Source: Halarcobacter mediterraneus (GTDB lineage Bacteria > Campylobacterota > Campylobacteria > Campylobacterales > Arcobacteraceae). Taken from it: a DNA stretch of 64,000 nucleotides. The translations under genes and the position numbers were made by a program. The stretch lies in contig NZ_NXIE01000002.1 of the NCBI RefSeq assembly GCF_004116625.1, positions 434,001-498,000 on the forward strand, in the 5' to 3' direction. Positions 27,270-36,388 of the stretch are shown here, piece by piece. Position 1 is the first letter of the stretch. Each line of letters opens with the position of its first letter. The notes below the pieces were generated by a model, which saw only the letters and a program-made list of their open reading frames with translations, was not told the origin of the DNA and did not search any database.

Positions 27270-30058
27270 TCAATTATTTTAGTAAACTCTTCATATAAGT
27301 TTGAAGTGAGTTCTTTTTCAAGTTTAAGCTCTAAGTCAATTGGTTTATTATTTTTATATTTAAAAGTATTTGCTAAACCTAAATATATAAAACCTTGAAC
27401 TTTCTTATCAACGTGAGAAAACTTTCTTACAAATATATGTAATTTAACATTATACTTTTTATTATCAATTAGTTTTTTTCCATCACCTTTGTCTTGGCTC
27501 ATTGAAGGTTTACTTGAATAAGTAAGAATATCTTTAGAAAGAAAAGCATTATGATATTTACTGCCTTTTGTAAACTTATCTTTTTCTATAGTTATAAATA
27601 AGAAAAAATCCTCTTTATATTTTAGAAAACCACTACCTCTAAAAGAACTATGTATTTTATTAAAATTACATAATAAAGCTATATTTTGCATATTATATTT
27701 TGCATAAAGTTTTAAAAAAGGTTTACCATAATTAGTATTTGAAAAGATTTTTTTATATTCAATTAAAGAGTAATTAATAGTTTCTAGAAGCAACTGTTTT
27801 TTTAAATCATTTTCTAAAAGCATTTTAAATTCTTCACTTAAAGATAAATGCATTTTATCTAAAGTAACAAGTTTTAAAAATCTTTCCTTTTGAGAACTAT
27901 CAAAAAACTCTTGGGCTAAATATCTAAAACTATGTTCACAAGTTTCAATATCAACTTCATGTAAATATTTACTTAAATAGTCACTTACTTTTTCTATATT
28001 TAAATTTTCTTCTTTTATTAAAGCTTTTAAAATAGCCATTTCATAAGGTCTTTTTATAGGTAATAATCCTTGTAAAAACCTTATTGCTTTTAGAAAGTTT
28101 TCATCCTCACATATTTTTTTATAGTTTTCTTCTTTTTCTACTTTTAAAATAAACTCTTCATAAGATTTTGCATATGAAATAAAATCTAAAATAGAAATAT
28201 ATTCAGTATATTCTATAAAATCTGTAAGTCTTGGTATTTCATTAAAATTAAAAGCCTTTTTAAATTCAAAATATTGTTCTTTTAAATATTTTAAAGTATT
28301 GAAACTCTCATTTTCTATTTGTTCTAAAACTCTTTTTTTAGAAATCTCATCCATAATAATATAAGCATTTGAGAAGTTGGAAAAATTATTGTTAATAGAG
28401 AGTTTCATACTATCTTTATCTATCTTTCTATTTCCCATTAAAGCCTTAGTAACCATATAACTTCTTTCATGATTACCAATAAAGTCCAATACTGTTAAAA
28501 ACTTTTTGTCTTCAATTTTCCTAAGTCCTCTTCCTAATTGCTGAATAAATACTATAGGAGAATTTGTTGGTCTTAACATTAAAAGAGTATTTACATTAGG
28601 GATATCAACCCCTTCATTAAAAATATCAACAGTAAAAATTACTTGTAAATCATTACTTAAGCTTTGCAATCTATTAATATATAATTGCCTAGTTTCAATT
28701 GTATCATCACTAGTTAAATATTTAGAAGAAACTCCTCTTTTTTTGAACTCTTCACTCATAAACTTTGCATGCTCTTTATTTACACAAAAACCTAAAGCCC
28801 TTCTTTTATCTCCACTGAAATCATAAAAATTCATTTTTGAAATAATATAGTCAACTCTTTTGTTTACCATAAGTAATTTTGAAAGTTTTTGAATATCATT
28901 TAAATTTACTTCTTGATAATCTATTGATTGTAAATCTTCAATACCAAAATAATGAAAAGAACTTACAAGATTTTCATCTAAAGCCTCATTTAAAGTAATT
29001 TCATAAGCTAAATTATCATCAAAATAATCATAAATAGAAACCTTATCAGTTCTATTTGCCGTTGCAGTTAGTCCTAAAAGGAATTTAGGTTTAAAATATT
29101 CTTTTATACAATTATAACTCTTACTTGCTATATGATGAGCTTCATCAACAATTATATAGTCAAAATTTGTAGAAGAAAATCTTTTAAAATGTTTACTTAA
29201 AGTTTGAATAGTTGTAAAAATATATTCACAATCAAGGTCTTTTTTATTTCCTGTAAAAAATCCCATTTCTTTATTTGAAATGATTTTTTCAAAACTTTTT
29301 CTTGCAGAAATTAATATATCTTCCCTATGCACAATAAAAAGCATTTTTTTTGCATTAAATTGTTTTACATCAAAAGCGCTTAAGTAAGTTTTGCCTGTCC
29401 CTGTTGAAGCAATAACTAAAGCTTTGTCTTGATTTTGTTCTCTTAAAAACTTTAAATTATGTAAAGCTTTTTTTTGCATTGCATTTATTTTTATTCTTTT
29501 TGCATATGAAAATCTTTTTGTTTCTTTATTCTCTTCTTTAAAATCTCTATATTCATTTAAAAAATCTTCATCTACAAAATATGAAAGCTCAAAAAGTTTA
29601 TTAAATTCAAAAAAAATATCATTTAAAAAATTTTCTTCTTTCTTTAAAACTGTTTTAATATTCCATTCAATGTTAGACTTAAAAGCACTTGCTGTTATAT
29701 TTGAAGAGCCTAATAATATTTTAAATTCATTCTCATACTCAAAAATATAAGCCTTAGGATGAAAACCTTTATTTTGTTCTTCACAATCAAAAATTTTCAA
29801 TTGAATATTTGTAAACTCTTTTAATTTTTCTAAAGCTTTTAATTCTGTAAAATTTAAATATGTAGATGTTAAAACTTTTCCTTGAACCTTTCTTTCTTCA
29901 CACTTTTTTAGCTCATTCAAAATTAATTGTAAGCCTGAATAATTTATGAAAGCTACATTAAAATAAAAAGCCTTACAAGAAGAAAGAAGCTTTACAAATT
30001 GATTATAAAAGTTCTCATCTTGAGTATTTAAAATGAGTTTAGAGTTTCTCAAAGGCAA
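27266..30058 (-). CDS. PLD-like nuclease / SF2 helicase / DUF3427 protein
   Basis: A 930-residue multidomain protein of the kind seen in phage-defence or restriction contexts. N-terminal phospholipase-D-like domain (about 1-170) with a single HxK...GSSN motif (H100, K102, S118, N120). SF2 helicase core (about 190-560): Q-motif region, Walker A STGTGKT (219-225), DEAH (305-308), TATANR motif III, and motif VI QQLGRGLRK. C-terminal region (about 770-930) resembles DUF3427 (FRGSGFLKY, SYSSKPSMSQ-like, GFIYLGLA). The start is TTG within the end of the glucokinase gene (20-base overlap), and the stop overlaps that of the convergent kinase. Function inferred from domains only; a repair role is also possible. 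Confidence 0.85.
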   Translation of the reverse strand: MPLRNSKLILNTQDENFYNQFVKLLSSCKAFYFNVAFINYSGLQLILNELKKCEERKVQGKVLTSTYLNFTELKALEKLKEFTNIQLKIFDCEEQNKGFHPKAYIFEYENEFKILLGSSNITASAFKSNIEWNIKTVLKKEENFLNDIFFEFNKLFELSYFVDEDFLNEYRDFKEENKETKRFSYAKRIKINAMQKKALHNLKFLREQNQDKALVIASTGTGKTYLSAFDVKQFNAKKMLFIVHREDILISARKSFEKIISNKEMGFFTGNKKDLDCEYIFTTIQTLSKHFKRFSSTNFDYIIVDEAHHIASKSYNCIKEYFKPKFLLGLTATANRTDKVSIYDYFDDNLAYEITLNEALDENLVSSFHYFGIEDLQSIDYQEVNLNDIQKLSKLLMVNKRVDYIISKMNFYDFSGDKRRALGFCVNKEHAKFMSEEFKKRGVSSKYLTSDDTIETRQLYINRLQSLSNDLQVIFTVDIFNEGVDIPNVNTLLMLRPTNSPIVFIQQLGRGLRKIEDKKFLTVLDFIGNHERSYMVTKALMGNRKIDKDSMKLSINNNFSNFSNAYIIMDEISKKRVLEQIENESFNTLKYLKEQYFEFKKAFNFNEIPRLTDFIEYTEYISILDFISYAKSYEEFILKVEKEENYKKICEDENFLKAIRFLQGLLPIKRPYEMAILKALIKEENLNIEKVSDYLSKYLHEVDIETCEHSFRYLAQEFFDSSQKERFLKLVTLDKMHLSLSEEFKMLLENDLKKQLLLETINYSLIEYKKIFSNTNYGKPFLKLYAKYNMQNIALLCNFNKIHSSFRGSGFLKYKEDFFLFITIEKDKFTKGSKYHNAFLSKDILTYSSKPSMSQDKGDGKKLIDNKKYNVKLHIFVRKFSHVDKKVQGFIYLGLANTFKYKNNKPIDLELKLEKELTSNLYEEFTKIID

Positions 30059-31007
30059 ACTTCACTGCTCCTATCAAAGCGGTATCTTTGTTTTTTGATA
30101 CCTTTATTGGAATATTTTTCATTAAAGATTCAAATCTACCTTTAGCATAAAAACTATCTAGAAAATTGCTATTTTCTAAAATTTCTAAATTCTTTAAAGC
30201 AATTCCACCTGCAATATAAAGACCACCAAAACAAAGCGATTTTAATGCTAAGTTAGAAGCTTCTGCTGCATATATTTCAAAAAACATTTCCATTGTTTTA
30301 ATAGCTAAATTATCATCTTTATTTTTAGCAAACTTACTTATTAATTTAATTTTTTCATCTTTATTGGATGCATTTTCTAAAGAAATTGCAGGAGTAATAC
30401 CTCTTTCTAATAAAAACTCATAAATATTTAAAATTCCTTCTCCAGATAAAATTCTTTCATAACTAACATGAGAAATATATTTCTTTCTAAGCCAGACTAA
30501 GAATTCATCTTGCAAAGGGTTCATGGGAGCAAAATCACAATGTCCTCCTTCTGTAGAAAGAGGATAAAACTGTTTATTTTCAAGGTTTAGAATTGCTTCA
30601 CCTAATCCTGTTCCAGCAGCTATAACTGCAATGTTACCTTTTGTATTTTTACCTTTATTTAAAAGAAAAAAATCCTTTTCTTTTAAATAAAGCATTCCAT
30701 AAGCAGTTGCTTCTAAATCATTTAACAATTTAACTTTTTTAATTCTGAATTTTTTTTGGATTTTTGAAGCTTTTATTTTCCAAGAGAGATTTGTGATTTT
30801 GGCTTTATTTTCAATAACTAAACCAGCTACACCAAAGCAAGCCTTATCTATTTTAAAAGTGTTTTGAGCTAAAAAATCTAATAAAATATCTTCAAAACTT
30901 TTATACTGATTACTTTGATAAACTTCTTGTTTTATTATCTTTAAAGTATTATTTTTAAAAATAGCTAGACTTGTTTTCGTCCCACCAATATCACCAACTA
31001 AAATCAT
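30039..31007 (-). CDS. glk: Glucokinase
   Basis: Phosphorylates glucose with ATP, feeding free glucose from alpha-glucan breakdown or uptake into glycolysis. I place the start at the ATG giving MILVGDIGGTKTSLAIF because AGGAAA precedes it; a frame extension to 31052 adds 15 residues not seen in the family. The 322-residue protein has the phosphate-1 motif GDIGGTKT, the GTGLGEA segment, and EGGHCDFAP of the bacterial Glk family (not ROK: no CXCGXXGC zinc motif). It has its own predicted promoter and ends inside the helicase gene. Confidence 0.9.
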   Translation of the reverse strand: MILVGDIGGTKTSLAIFKNNTLKIIKQEVYQSNQYKSFEDILLDFLAQNTFKIDKACFGVAGLVIENKAKITNLSWKIKASKIQKKFRIKKVKLLNDLEATAYGMLYLKEKDFFLLNKGKNTKGNIAVIAAGTGLGEAILNLENKQFYPLSTEGGHCDFAPMNPLQDEFLVWLRKKYISHVSYERILSGEGILNIYEFLLERGITPAISLENASNKDEKIKLISKFAKNKDDNLAIKTMEMFFEIYAAEASNLALKSLCFGGLYIAGGIALKNLEILENSNFLDSFYAKGRFESLMKNIPIKVSKNKDTALIGAVKFAFEKL

Positions 31008-31038
31008 AAAATTTCCTAGAAAATTATAAAATTCTAAG

Positions 31039-31044
31039 ATTATA
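31039..31044 (-). promoter_or_regulatory. Predicted -10 box of glk
   Basis: On the minus strand TATAAT (in TTTCGTATAATC) lies 32 bases upstream of the glk ATG at 31007, in the 77-base gap after modD. It would also serve the PLD-helicase gene. Confidence 0.5.
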
Positions 31045-31084
31045 CGAAACAAAGTATAAATAGAACTTAATTTTTAAACTTATT

Positions 31085-31930
31085 CTATTTTATAATATTA
31101 AGTTTTACACCTAAATCAGCCATACCACAATTATATAAAGAACTTGTAACCACTCCATCTATCCCTAATTTTACGTAATCCTGAACATTCGATATATTAA
31201 TTCCACCAGCTACTAGTATTTTTGTATTTGGATATTGTATATTTTTAAAAGAGACAACATTTTCTACTAATTCTAGGCTTCCTTTATCTATTTGAATAAC
31301 ATCAACTCCATATTTTAATAAAGCTTTTATATCTTTAAACTTTGAAGATTCTACTATTATCTTTTTTTCTGGTGCCATATTTTTAAATTTATAAATATTT
31401 TTATAGAACTCTTCATTTGAAGAGTATAGCTCTCTATGTTGTTTAAAAAAAAGTATAGTTTCACTAAGTCCTAGTCGATGAGGCATTGCGCCACCATTTA
31501 AAATTGATTTTATACAAAATTTTTTAGAAAAAGGAAAACTTTTTCTTGTAGTTAATAATTCACAAGTTGGGTTACTTTCTTTAATTATCTTATACATTTT
31601 ATTTGTAGTTGTCGCTATTTTACAACTATATTCTAAAAGTACTTGCATTAACTTATAAGCTTCATGTATTTTAGAGAAACTACCTTCTATTCTTATAAGC
31701 ACTTCATCTTTTTTTATTTCTTGTTTACTGGGAATAAAGAAATTCACTTTACAAGATAAAAGTTCTGCTATACTACAAGCTTCTTCAGTACAGGAAGAAA
31801 TTATATTTTCTCTTGTAAAAATTTCTAAACTAGCTTTTGTATCATCACTTTCTTGTAAATATGTTGTTAAATCGAAATAAGGTAAATCTTCTTTTATATA
31901 TTCTAAAAGTTCAGCATCACTTATAATCAT
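31085..31930 (-). CDS. modD: ModD-type nicotinate-nucleotide pyrophosphorylase homologue
   Basis: Paralogue of quinolinate phosphoribosyltransferase (NadC) found in molybdenum-transport operons; its exact reaction is not established. The 281-residue protein has the NadC fold landmarks LLTTRKSFPFSKKF (TTRK), HRLGLSETILF, the IQIDKGSLE strand and VAGGINISNV near the C terminus. It is the last gene of modE-modA-mop-modB-modC-modD, 9 bases after modC, which distinguishes it from the NAD-synthesis enzyme. Confidence 0.88.
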   Translation of the reverse strand: MIISDAELLEYIKEDLPYFDLTTYLQESDDTKASLEIFTRENIISSCTEEACSIAELLSCKVNFFIPSKQEIKKDEVLIRIEGSFSKIHEAYKLMQVLLEYSCKIATTTNKMYKIIKESNPTCELLTTRKSFPFSKKFCIKSILNGGAMPHRLGLSETILFFKQHRELYSSNEEFYKNIYKFKNMAPEKKIIVESSKFKDIKALLKYGVDVIQIDKGSLELVENVVSFKNIQYPNTKILVAGGINISNVQDYVKLGIDGVVTSSLYNCGMADLGVKLNIIK

Positions 31931-31939
31931 ATTTTCCCT

Positions 31940-32788
31940 TCATTTTATCCAAGGAGCAAAAGCTTTAGTACTTACAGTAATATCTTGCCCAATTTTAAAG
32001 TTTTCTGCTTCTTGTGAGCTTATAGTAACTTCAACTATTTGCTGACCAATTGCAATTATTGCTATATAAATAACATCTACTTTGATAATATCTAAAAGTT
32101 TCCCATCAAAAGAAAATTTTGCGCTTCCTGTAGTTTTAAGTAAAATATCTTTGGCTTTTCCGTCATCAGTTATTTTTCCATCTTTTAAGACTATAACTCT
32201 TTGACTTAATTTATAAATTTCACTTGGATCATGACTTACCATTATTGTAGTGGTATTAAACTCTTTGTGAAGTTGTAAAATTTCATTTTGAAGTTTTATT
32301 CTCATCTGAGGATCCAAAGCAGATAAAGGTTCATCCATTAAAAGTAGTTTTGGTCTATTCATCATAGCTCTACATAAGCTTACTCTTTGTTTTTGTCCAC
32401 CACTTAAAGTATTTGGTAATCTATCTTTTAAAGTTAATAAATCTGTTATTTCAAGAAGGTGTGTAGCTAATTTCTTATCTTTTGAAACATATAACAAGTT
32501 TTCAAGAACACTCATATTTTCAAATAATGCATAATCTTGAAAAACAAATCCAATTTTTCGTTTTTGAACAGGTAAGAAAATATTTGTATCTTGCCAAATC
32601 TCATTTTCAACTTCTATTGTTCCTTGTGCTTTTTCAAGTCCTGCAAGACTTCTTAATAGTGTAGTTTTACCACTTCCACTAAGACCAGTTAAAGCAACAA
32701 ATTCTCCTTGAGAAATAGAGATATTTACATCTAAATTCATTTTACCAATTGCACCATGCAACTGTTTTTGTAAAGATATTTTTAACAT
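31940..32788 (-). CDS. modC: Molybdate ABC transporter ATP-binding protein
   Basis: Energises molybdate (or tungstate) import. The 282-residue protein has Walker A GLSGSGKTT (35-43), Q-loop FVFQDYALF, the ABC signature LSGGQ (128-132) with QRVSLCRA, Walker B LLMDEPLSALDP (149-160) and the switch histidine in MVSHD. A short C-terminal extension (about 220-282) is a single Mop/TOBE domain, less than in E. coli ModC. Starts at the final base of modB. Confidence 0.93.
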   Translation of the reverse strand: MLKISLQKQLHGAIGKMNLDVNISISQGEFVALTGLSGSGKTTLLRSLAGLEKAQGTIEVENEIWQDTNIFLPVQKRKIGFVFQDYALFENMSVLENLLYVSKDKKLATHLLEITDLLTLKDRLPNTLSGGQKQRVSLCRAMMNRPKLLLMDEPLSALDPQMRIKLQNEILQLHKEFNTTTIMVSHDPSEIYKLSQRVIVLKDGKITDDGKAKDILLKTTGSAKFSFDGKLLDIIKVDVIYIAIIAIGQQIVEVTISSQEAENFKIGQDITVSTKAFAPWIK

Positions 32789-33486
32789 TAATTTATTCCT
32801 GTAACTCTCTTTTTGTATCTTAAGTTGAAAATATAAACTAATAAAAGAACTAAAAAACTAATAAACAACATTATTGCACTATAAATATGAGCTGAGTTGT
32901 AATCTAATATCTCCACAAATTCATATATTGCAACAGAAGCAACTTTTGTTTCTCCTGGAATACTTCCACCAACCATTAAAACAACACCAAATTCTCCTAC
33001 AGTGTGAGCAAAAGTCACTATTAAAGCCGTCATTAGTGCTGGTTTTATATTAGGAAGTGCAACTTTAAATAGAGTTTGAATTTTACTTTTACCAGCAATA
33101 AAACTTGCTTCAAGCATATTTTTATTTAAACTTTCAAAACCACTTTGTAAAGGTTGAACCATAAAAGGCAAACTATAAAAGCAACTAGCTATAACAACGC
33201 CTGTAAAATTAAATACTAATTTTATACCAAAAACTTCATCAAAAAACTCACCAATAGGTGAATTTATTGATAAAGCCCATAATATATAAAAACCTATAAC
33301 AGAAGGGGGTAAAACTATTGGTAAGGCAGTTATTGCTTCTATAAAAGGTTTTACTTTTGATTTAGTTTGAGATAAATACCAACTTAAAGGTAAAGAAACA
33401 AAAAATAAAATTACAGTAGTTACAAAAGCTAGTTTAAAAGAGAGAATAAAGGGCTCAAACTCTAAATTATTTAAAATATCAATCAT
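32788..33486 (-). CDS. modB: Molybdate ABC transporter permease
   Basis: Inner-membrane channel of the molybdate importer. The 232-residue protein has about five to six membrane helices, the conserved [16 protein letters not shown] segment and the EAA loop [22 protein letters not shown] that docks ModC, followed by [21 protein letters not shown]. It overlaps the Mop-like gene upstream by 8 bases. Confidence 0.93.
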   Translation of the reverse strand: MIDILNNLEFEPFILSFKLAFVTTVILFFVSLPLSWYLSQTKSKVKPFIEAITALPIVLPPSVIGFYILWALSINSPIGEFFDEVFGIKLVFNFTGVVIASCFYSLPFMVQPLQSGFESLNKNMLEASFIAGKSKIQTLFKVALPNIKPALMTALIVTFAHTVGEFGVVLMVGGSIPGETKVASVAIYEFVEILDYNSAHIYSAIMLFISFLVLLLVYIFNLRYKKRVTGIN

Positions 33487-33880
33487 CTAAAATATCCAAT
33501 ATTGCTAAGTCACTTGCTTTAAATAAAAGATTTATCTCTTCATTTAAAACAAGTTTTAATTTCTCTAATGACTTAGTAGTAATAATTGTTTGGAATTGAG
33601 TATTAAAAATTTTACTTGTAATACAAGTAAGAAGTTTTCCTATTTCAATATTATCAATAGTTGCAGTTAAGTTATTTGAAGAACTTATTAAGCCTTTTAG
33701 TTCTTTTGCTAAAGTTATATTAGTTGGTTTTAAAGATAATACTACCTTTTTACCAACTTTAATTTCTTTACTTAAATCCAAACTTATCATTGTAAGAGTT
33801 TGTTCTTCAAATTGAAAAGAAACAAGGTTTAAATTCTCCATTGATTCAATTTCAATAACAACTGCTTCTATCTTATTCAT
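33479..33880 (-). CDS. Small di-Mop (TOBE) molybdate-binding protein
   Basis: A 133-residue cytoplasmic protein consisting of TOBE/Mop-type beta structure (two halves, about 1-65 and 66-133; [18 protein letters not shown] and [11 protein letters not shown] in the second). Such molbindins store molybdate or deliver it to cofactor synthesis. Gene order modA-mop-modB with 4- and 8-base overlaps matches what I recall for C. jejuni Cj0303c-Cj0302c-Cj0301c. The first half is weakly conserved, so the number of functional sites is uncertain. Confidence 0.8.
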   Translation of the reverse strand: MNKIEAVVIEIESMENLNLVSFQFEEQTLTMISLDLSKEIKVGKKVVLSLKPTNITLAKELKGLISSSNNLTATIDNIEIGKLLTCITSKIFNTQFQTIITTKSLEKLKLVLNEEINLLFKASDLAILDILDD

Positions 33881-34623
33881 GGCACTAAATATCCATATTC
33901 CTTAAATATTTTTTTTGCTTCATTACTTAACATAAAATCATAAAAAGCTTTTGCCTCTTTTTTATCTTTTGCATTTTTTAAAATTACAATACCTTGGTTA
34001 ATTGGTGTATAAAGTTTTGGATCAACATCTGTCCAATTTATACCCTCTTTATATTTTTTCATTTTATCGCTGTATAAAGATGATTTTGCAATAAATCCAA
34101 GGTCAGCTGCAGTAACTGCATAGGATACAGTCTGAGAAATTGATTCTCCATAAACAAATTTAGTAACTACATCATCATAGATTTTTGCATTTTTCATAGC
34201 CTCAACACTTGCTTTACCATAAGGTGCAGTTTTAGGGTTTGCTATTGCTATTTTTGTAATAGTATTTTCTTTAACAAGATTAATTCCTTTTGAATAGTCT
34301 CTTTGTTTAGCACTTAAAATTGCTAAACTTCCTTGAGCATATACAATTGGTTCTGTTATAGCTATCTTTTCAGCATATAAAGTATCAGGATATTTCATAT
34401 TTGCTGCCATAAAGATTTCATAGGGTGCACCATTTTTTATTTGTGCAGTTAATTTTCCACTACTTCCTAATGTAACTAATACTTTAGTATCCGGATTCTT
34501 TTCATTAAACTTTTTTATTAAATCATCAATTGCATAACTTACATTTGCTGCAACTGCTATATTAAGCTTTTGGGCAAATAAACTTACACTAAGAAATAAT
34601 AAAACTAAAAATATCTTTTTCAT
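33877..34623 (-). CDS. modA: Molybdate-binding periplasmic protein
   Basis: High-affinity molybdate receptor. The 248-residue protein has a signal peptide (about 1-18, ending LFA), the ligand-contact segments AVAANVSYAI, GSSGKLTAQI, IFMAANMKYPD and the central IAIANPKTAPYGKASVEAM, and the C-terminal FYDFMLSNEAKKIFKEYGY, all standard for ModA. It is preceded by modE without a gap. Confidence 0.94.
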   Translation of the reverse strand: MKKIFLVLLFLSVSLFAQKLNIAVAANVSYAIDDLIKKFNEKNPDTKVLVTLGSSGKLTAQIKNGAPYEIFMAANMKYPDTLYAEKIAITEPIVYAQGSLAILSAKQRDYSKGINLVKENTITKIAIANPKTAPYGKASVEAMKNAKIYDDVVTKFVYGESISQTVSYAVTAADLGFIAKSSLYSDKMKKYKEGINWTDVDPKLYTPINQGIVILKNAKDKKEAKAFYDFMLSNEAKKIFKEYGYLVP

Positions 34624-35406
34624 TTATTTTCCTATCATTACATCACTTGATTTTATTATGGCACATACTGCCATGCCTTCTTCTAAGCCTAAACTTTTTA
34701 TGGCTTGTGTTGTTATTACAGATACTATTTTTTCTGAGTCTGCAATATTTACAATTACTTCAGAATTTATTTCATCTTCATTTATAGAATCAATTATACC
34801 TTCAAACTTATTTCTTGCACTTATTGCTAAATTTGAATCCTTTGATATTAAAACATTACTTGATTTAAAAAAAGCAGTAACTTCATCATTTTGTCTTACA
34901 TGAAGATTATCAACTGCTGTTTTCGTAATATTTGAAACTAAAGTATTGCCACTTTTCAATCTTACATAAACTTGGGCACTTACTTCTGAATGTTCTACTT
35001 TTTCTACAATTCCTTGAATTTGATTTCTTGCACTAATTTGCATTGCAATTCTTCCTATTGTTTTTAATGTTCCATTATCAATATCAGTCATACTTTCTAA
35101 TCTATTTAAAAAACTTTTCTGCTCATTTTTTAAGAACTTATAAGTTTTTAATAAATTTTCTCCATATGGTGTTAGAAATGTTCCACCACCACCTTTTCCA
35201 CCTTTTTCAGTCTTAACAACTGCCATTGAGGATAAGTTATTCATTGTGTCTACTGCTTCCCATGCTTTTTTATAACTCATTGGAACTTCTTTTGCAGCTT
35301 TACTGATTGAACCACATTTTTTAATTGCAAAAAGTAAATCAATTCTTTTTTCCAATAAAAAAGGTTGATTTAAAAGATTCAATGTTAAATTAGATGAAAT
35401 TTCCAT
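34624..35406 (-). CDS. modE: Molybdate-responsive transcriptional regulator ModE
   Basis: Represses the mod operon when molybdate is bound. The 260-residue protein has the N-terminal LysR-like winged helix (about 15-110: SISKAAKEVPMSYKKAWEAVD and KTEKGGKGGGGTFLTPYG) and two C-terminal TOBE/Mop domains opened by ISARNQIQGIV (about 128) and ISARNKFEGII (about 195). Both binding domains are present, so full molybdate sensing is expected. A palindrome overlapping its promoter region supports autoregulation. Confidence 0.94.
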   Translation of the reverse strand: MEISSNLTLNLLNQPFLLEKRIDLLFAIKKCGSISKAAKEVPMSYKKAWEAVDTMNNLSSMAVVKTEKGGKGGGGTFLTPYGENLLKTYKFLKNEQKSFLNRLESMTDIDNGTLKTIGRIAMQISARNQIQGIVEKVEHSEVSAQVYVRLKSGNTLVSNITKTAVDNLHVRQNDEVTAFFKSSNVLISKDSNLAISARNKFEGIIDSINEDEINSEVIVNIADSEKIVSVITTQAIKSLGLEEGMAVCAIIKSSDVMIGK

Positions 35407-35428
35407 AAATTTCCTTTTCCTTATTTCA

Positions 35429-35495
35429 TAAGGTATATAGCGCTATATAATATAAAAAACCGAACGGAAAGAAAATACTAACGTTATATACCTTA
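35429..35495. promoter_or_regulatory. ModE-type operator region upstream of modE
   Basis: A perfect 16-base palindrome TATATAGCGCTATATA (35434-35449) sits 28 bases before the modE ATG. Around it an 11-base arm TAAGGTATATA (35429-35439) is repeated in exact inverted form, TATATACCTTA, at 35485-35495, and the match extends to 14 bases with one change (ATATAGCG versus ATATAACG). Half-sites of the form CGNTATATA are those of the ModE boxes I know from E. coli. Two sites about 50 bases apart could allow looped repression of the mod promoter. Confidence 0.65.
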
Positions 35496-35508
35496 ATACA
35501 TATTGAAT

Positions 35509-35538
35509 AAACTAATATAGAAAATTCTATATTAGTTT
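35509..35538. terminator. Bidirectional terminator between fbp-like gene and mod operon
   Basis: Perfect 14-base AT-rich stem (35509-35522 with 35525-35538) with AA at its tip, overlapping the stop of the FBPase-like gene and followed on both sides by T- or A-rich sequence. It closes the long polysaccharide operon. Confidence 0.65.
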
Positions 35539-36374
35539 AAAAAAGAGTCTTCTACTTTTTGTAATTCGTATGAAGAACCAAAATAAAGAGGTGTTTGTTG
35601 ATCAATTTCTACATTCGTAGTATCTAGAATACGACCTTTTTTGCTAATAGCTCGTCCACCAGCTTGTTCAATAATATAAGAAATTGGAAAAGCTTCAAAA
35701 ATAAAATCATGTTTTCCATTAGGGAAAGATTTTGTTGCAGGAGAAGAGTAAACTCCTCCTCTTTTAAAAAGTATTTGATGAGTATCTAAAGATAAAGAAT
35801 CAGAATATCTTAATCTATAACCTTCATTAAAAAAACCTGTAATTAGCTCTTTATGTTCATCTGTCCATTCACTTGCTAATCCACCTGTAGAATTAATATT
35901 ACCTTTTTTTTCTAAAGATAAAGGGTCTTGTTCTATAAACTCTCCATCTTCATATGAAAAGTAAATCACACCTTCTGATTTTGAAGCAAAAACCAATTGA
36001 AATGTTGGTCCATAAGTAATGTACATAGCTGCTTTTAAGTGAAAAGCATCCATTTGTTGTTCATATATTCCAAAAATACTTCCTAAAGAAAAATCAACAT
36101 CTAATAAATCTAGGTTATCTATAGCAATATATGAGATTTTGTATTTTCCATTTTCATTTATTGTTTTATATTCTTTTTTAACTTTTCCTATAAATCCATG
36201 TACTGATTTTACTCTTCTAAATTCTCTTTCAATAATTTCTGAACAATAAGCATGAACTTTTTCATGCATTTGTTTATCACTTAAACCACAAGAAAGAAAC
36301 TTTTCACAATCAACAAAAACATTTTTTTCTATATCTTCTGCAATATTAGTAATGGCATTAAAAACTGCAATCAT
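35532..36374 (-). CDS. FBPase class I homologue lacking catalytic motifs
   Basis: A 280-residue homologue of fructose-1,6-bisphosphatase, recognisable from FSLGSIFGIYE, AAMYITYGPTFQLV, RYSDSLSLDTHQILFKRGGVY, PNGKHDFIFEAFPISYIIEQAGGRA and GRILD. The active site is altered: the metal-binding SEE stretch before residue 86 is absent (GFIGKVKKEYK instead), and DPLDGSSNIDVN is reduced to DNLDLLDVD (86-94), removing the Gly-Ser-Ser that holds the phosphate. The Tyr of the GGIYLYP motif is also changed (GGVYSSP). It is the last gene of the glycogen/pfkA operon. A regulator or inactive paralogue is more likely than a working phosphatase. Confidence 0.75.
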   Translation of the reverse strand: MIAVFNAITNIAEDIEKNVFVDCEKFLSCGLSDKQMHEKVHAYCSEIIEREFRRVKSVHGFIGKVKKEYKTINENGKYKISYIAIDNLDLLDVDFSLGSIFGIYEQQMDAFHLKAAMYITYGPTFQLVFASKSEGVIYFSYEDGEFIEQDPLSLEKKGNINSTGGLASEWTDEHKELITGFFNEGYRLRYSDSLSLDTHQILFKRGGVYSSPATKSFPNGKHDFIFEAFPISYIIEQAGGRAISKKGRILDTTNVEIDQQTPLYFGSSYELQKVEDSFLN

Positions 36375-36388
36375 TAAATTTAGCCTTT

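Noticed and set aside
29980-30058. Upstream extension of the helicase gene beyond TTG
   Set aside because: The N-terminal residues before LILNTQDENFYNQF have no other start; extension would run through the glucokinase gene in another frame.
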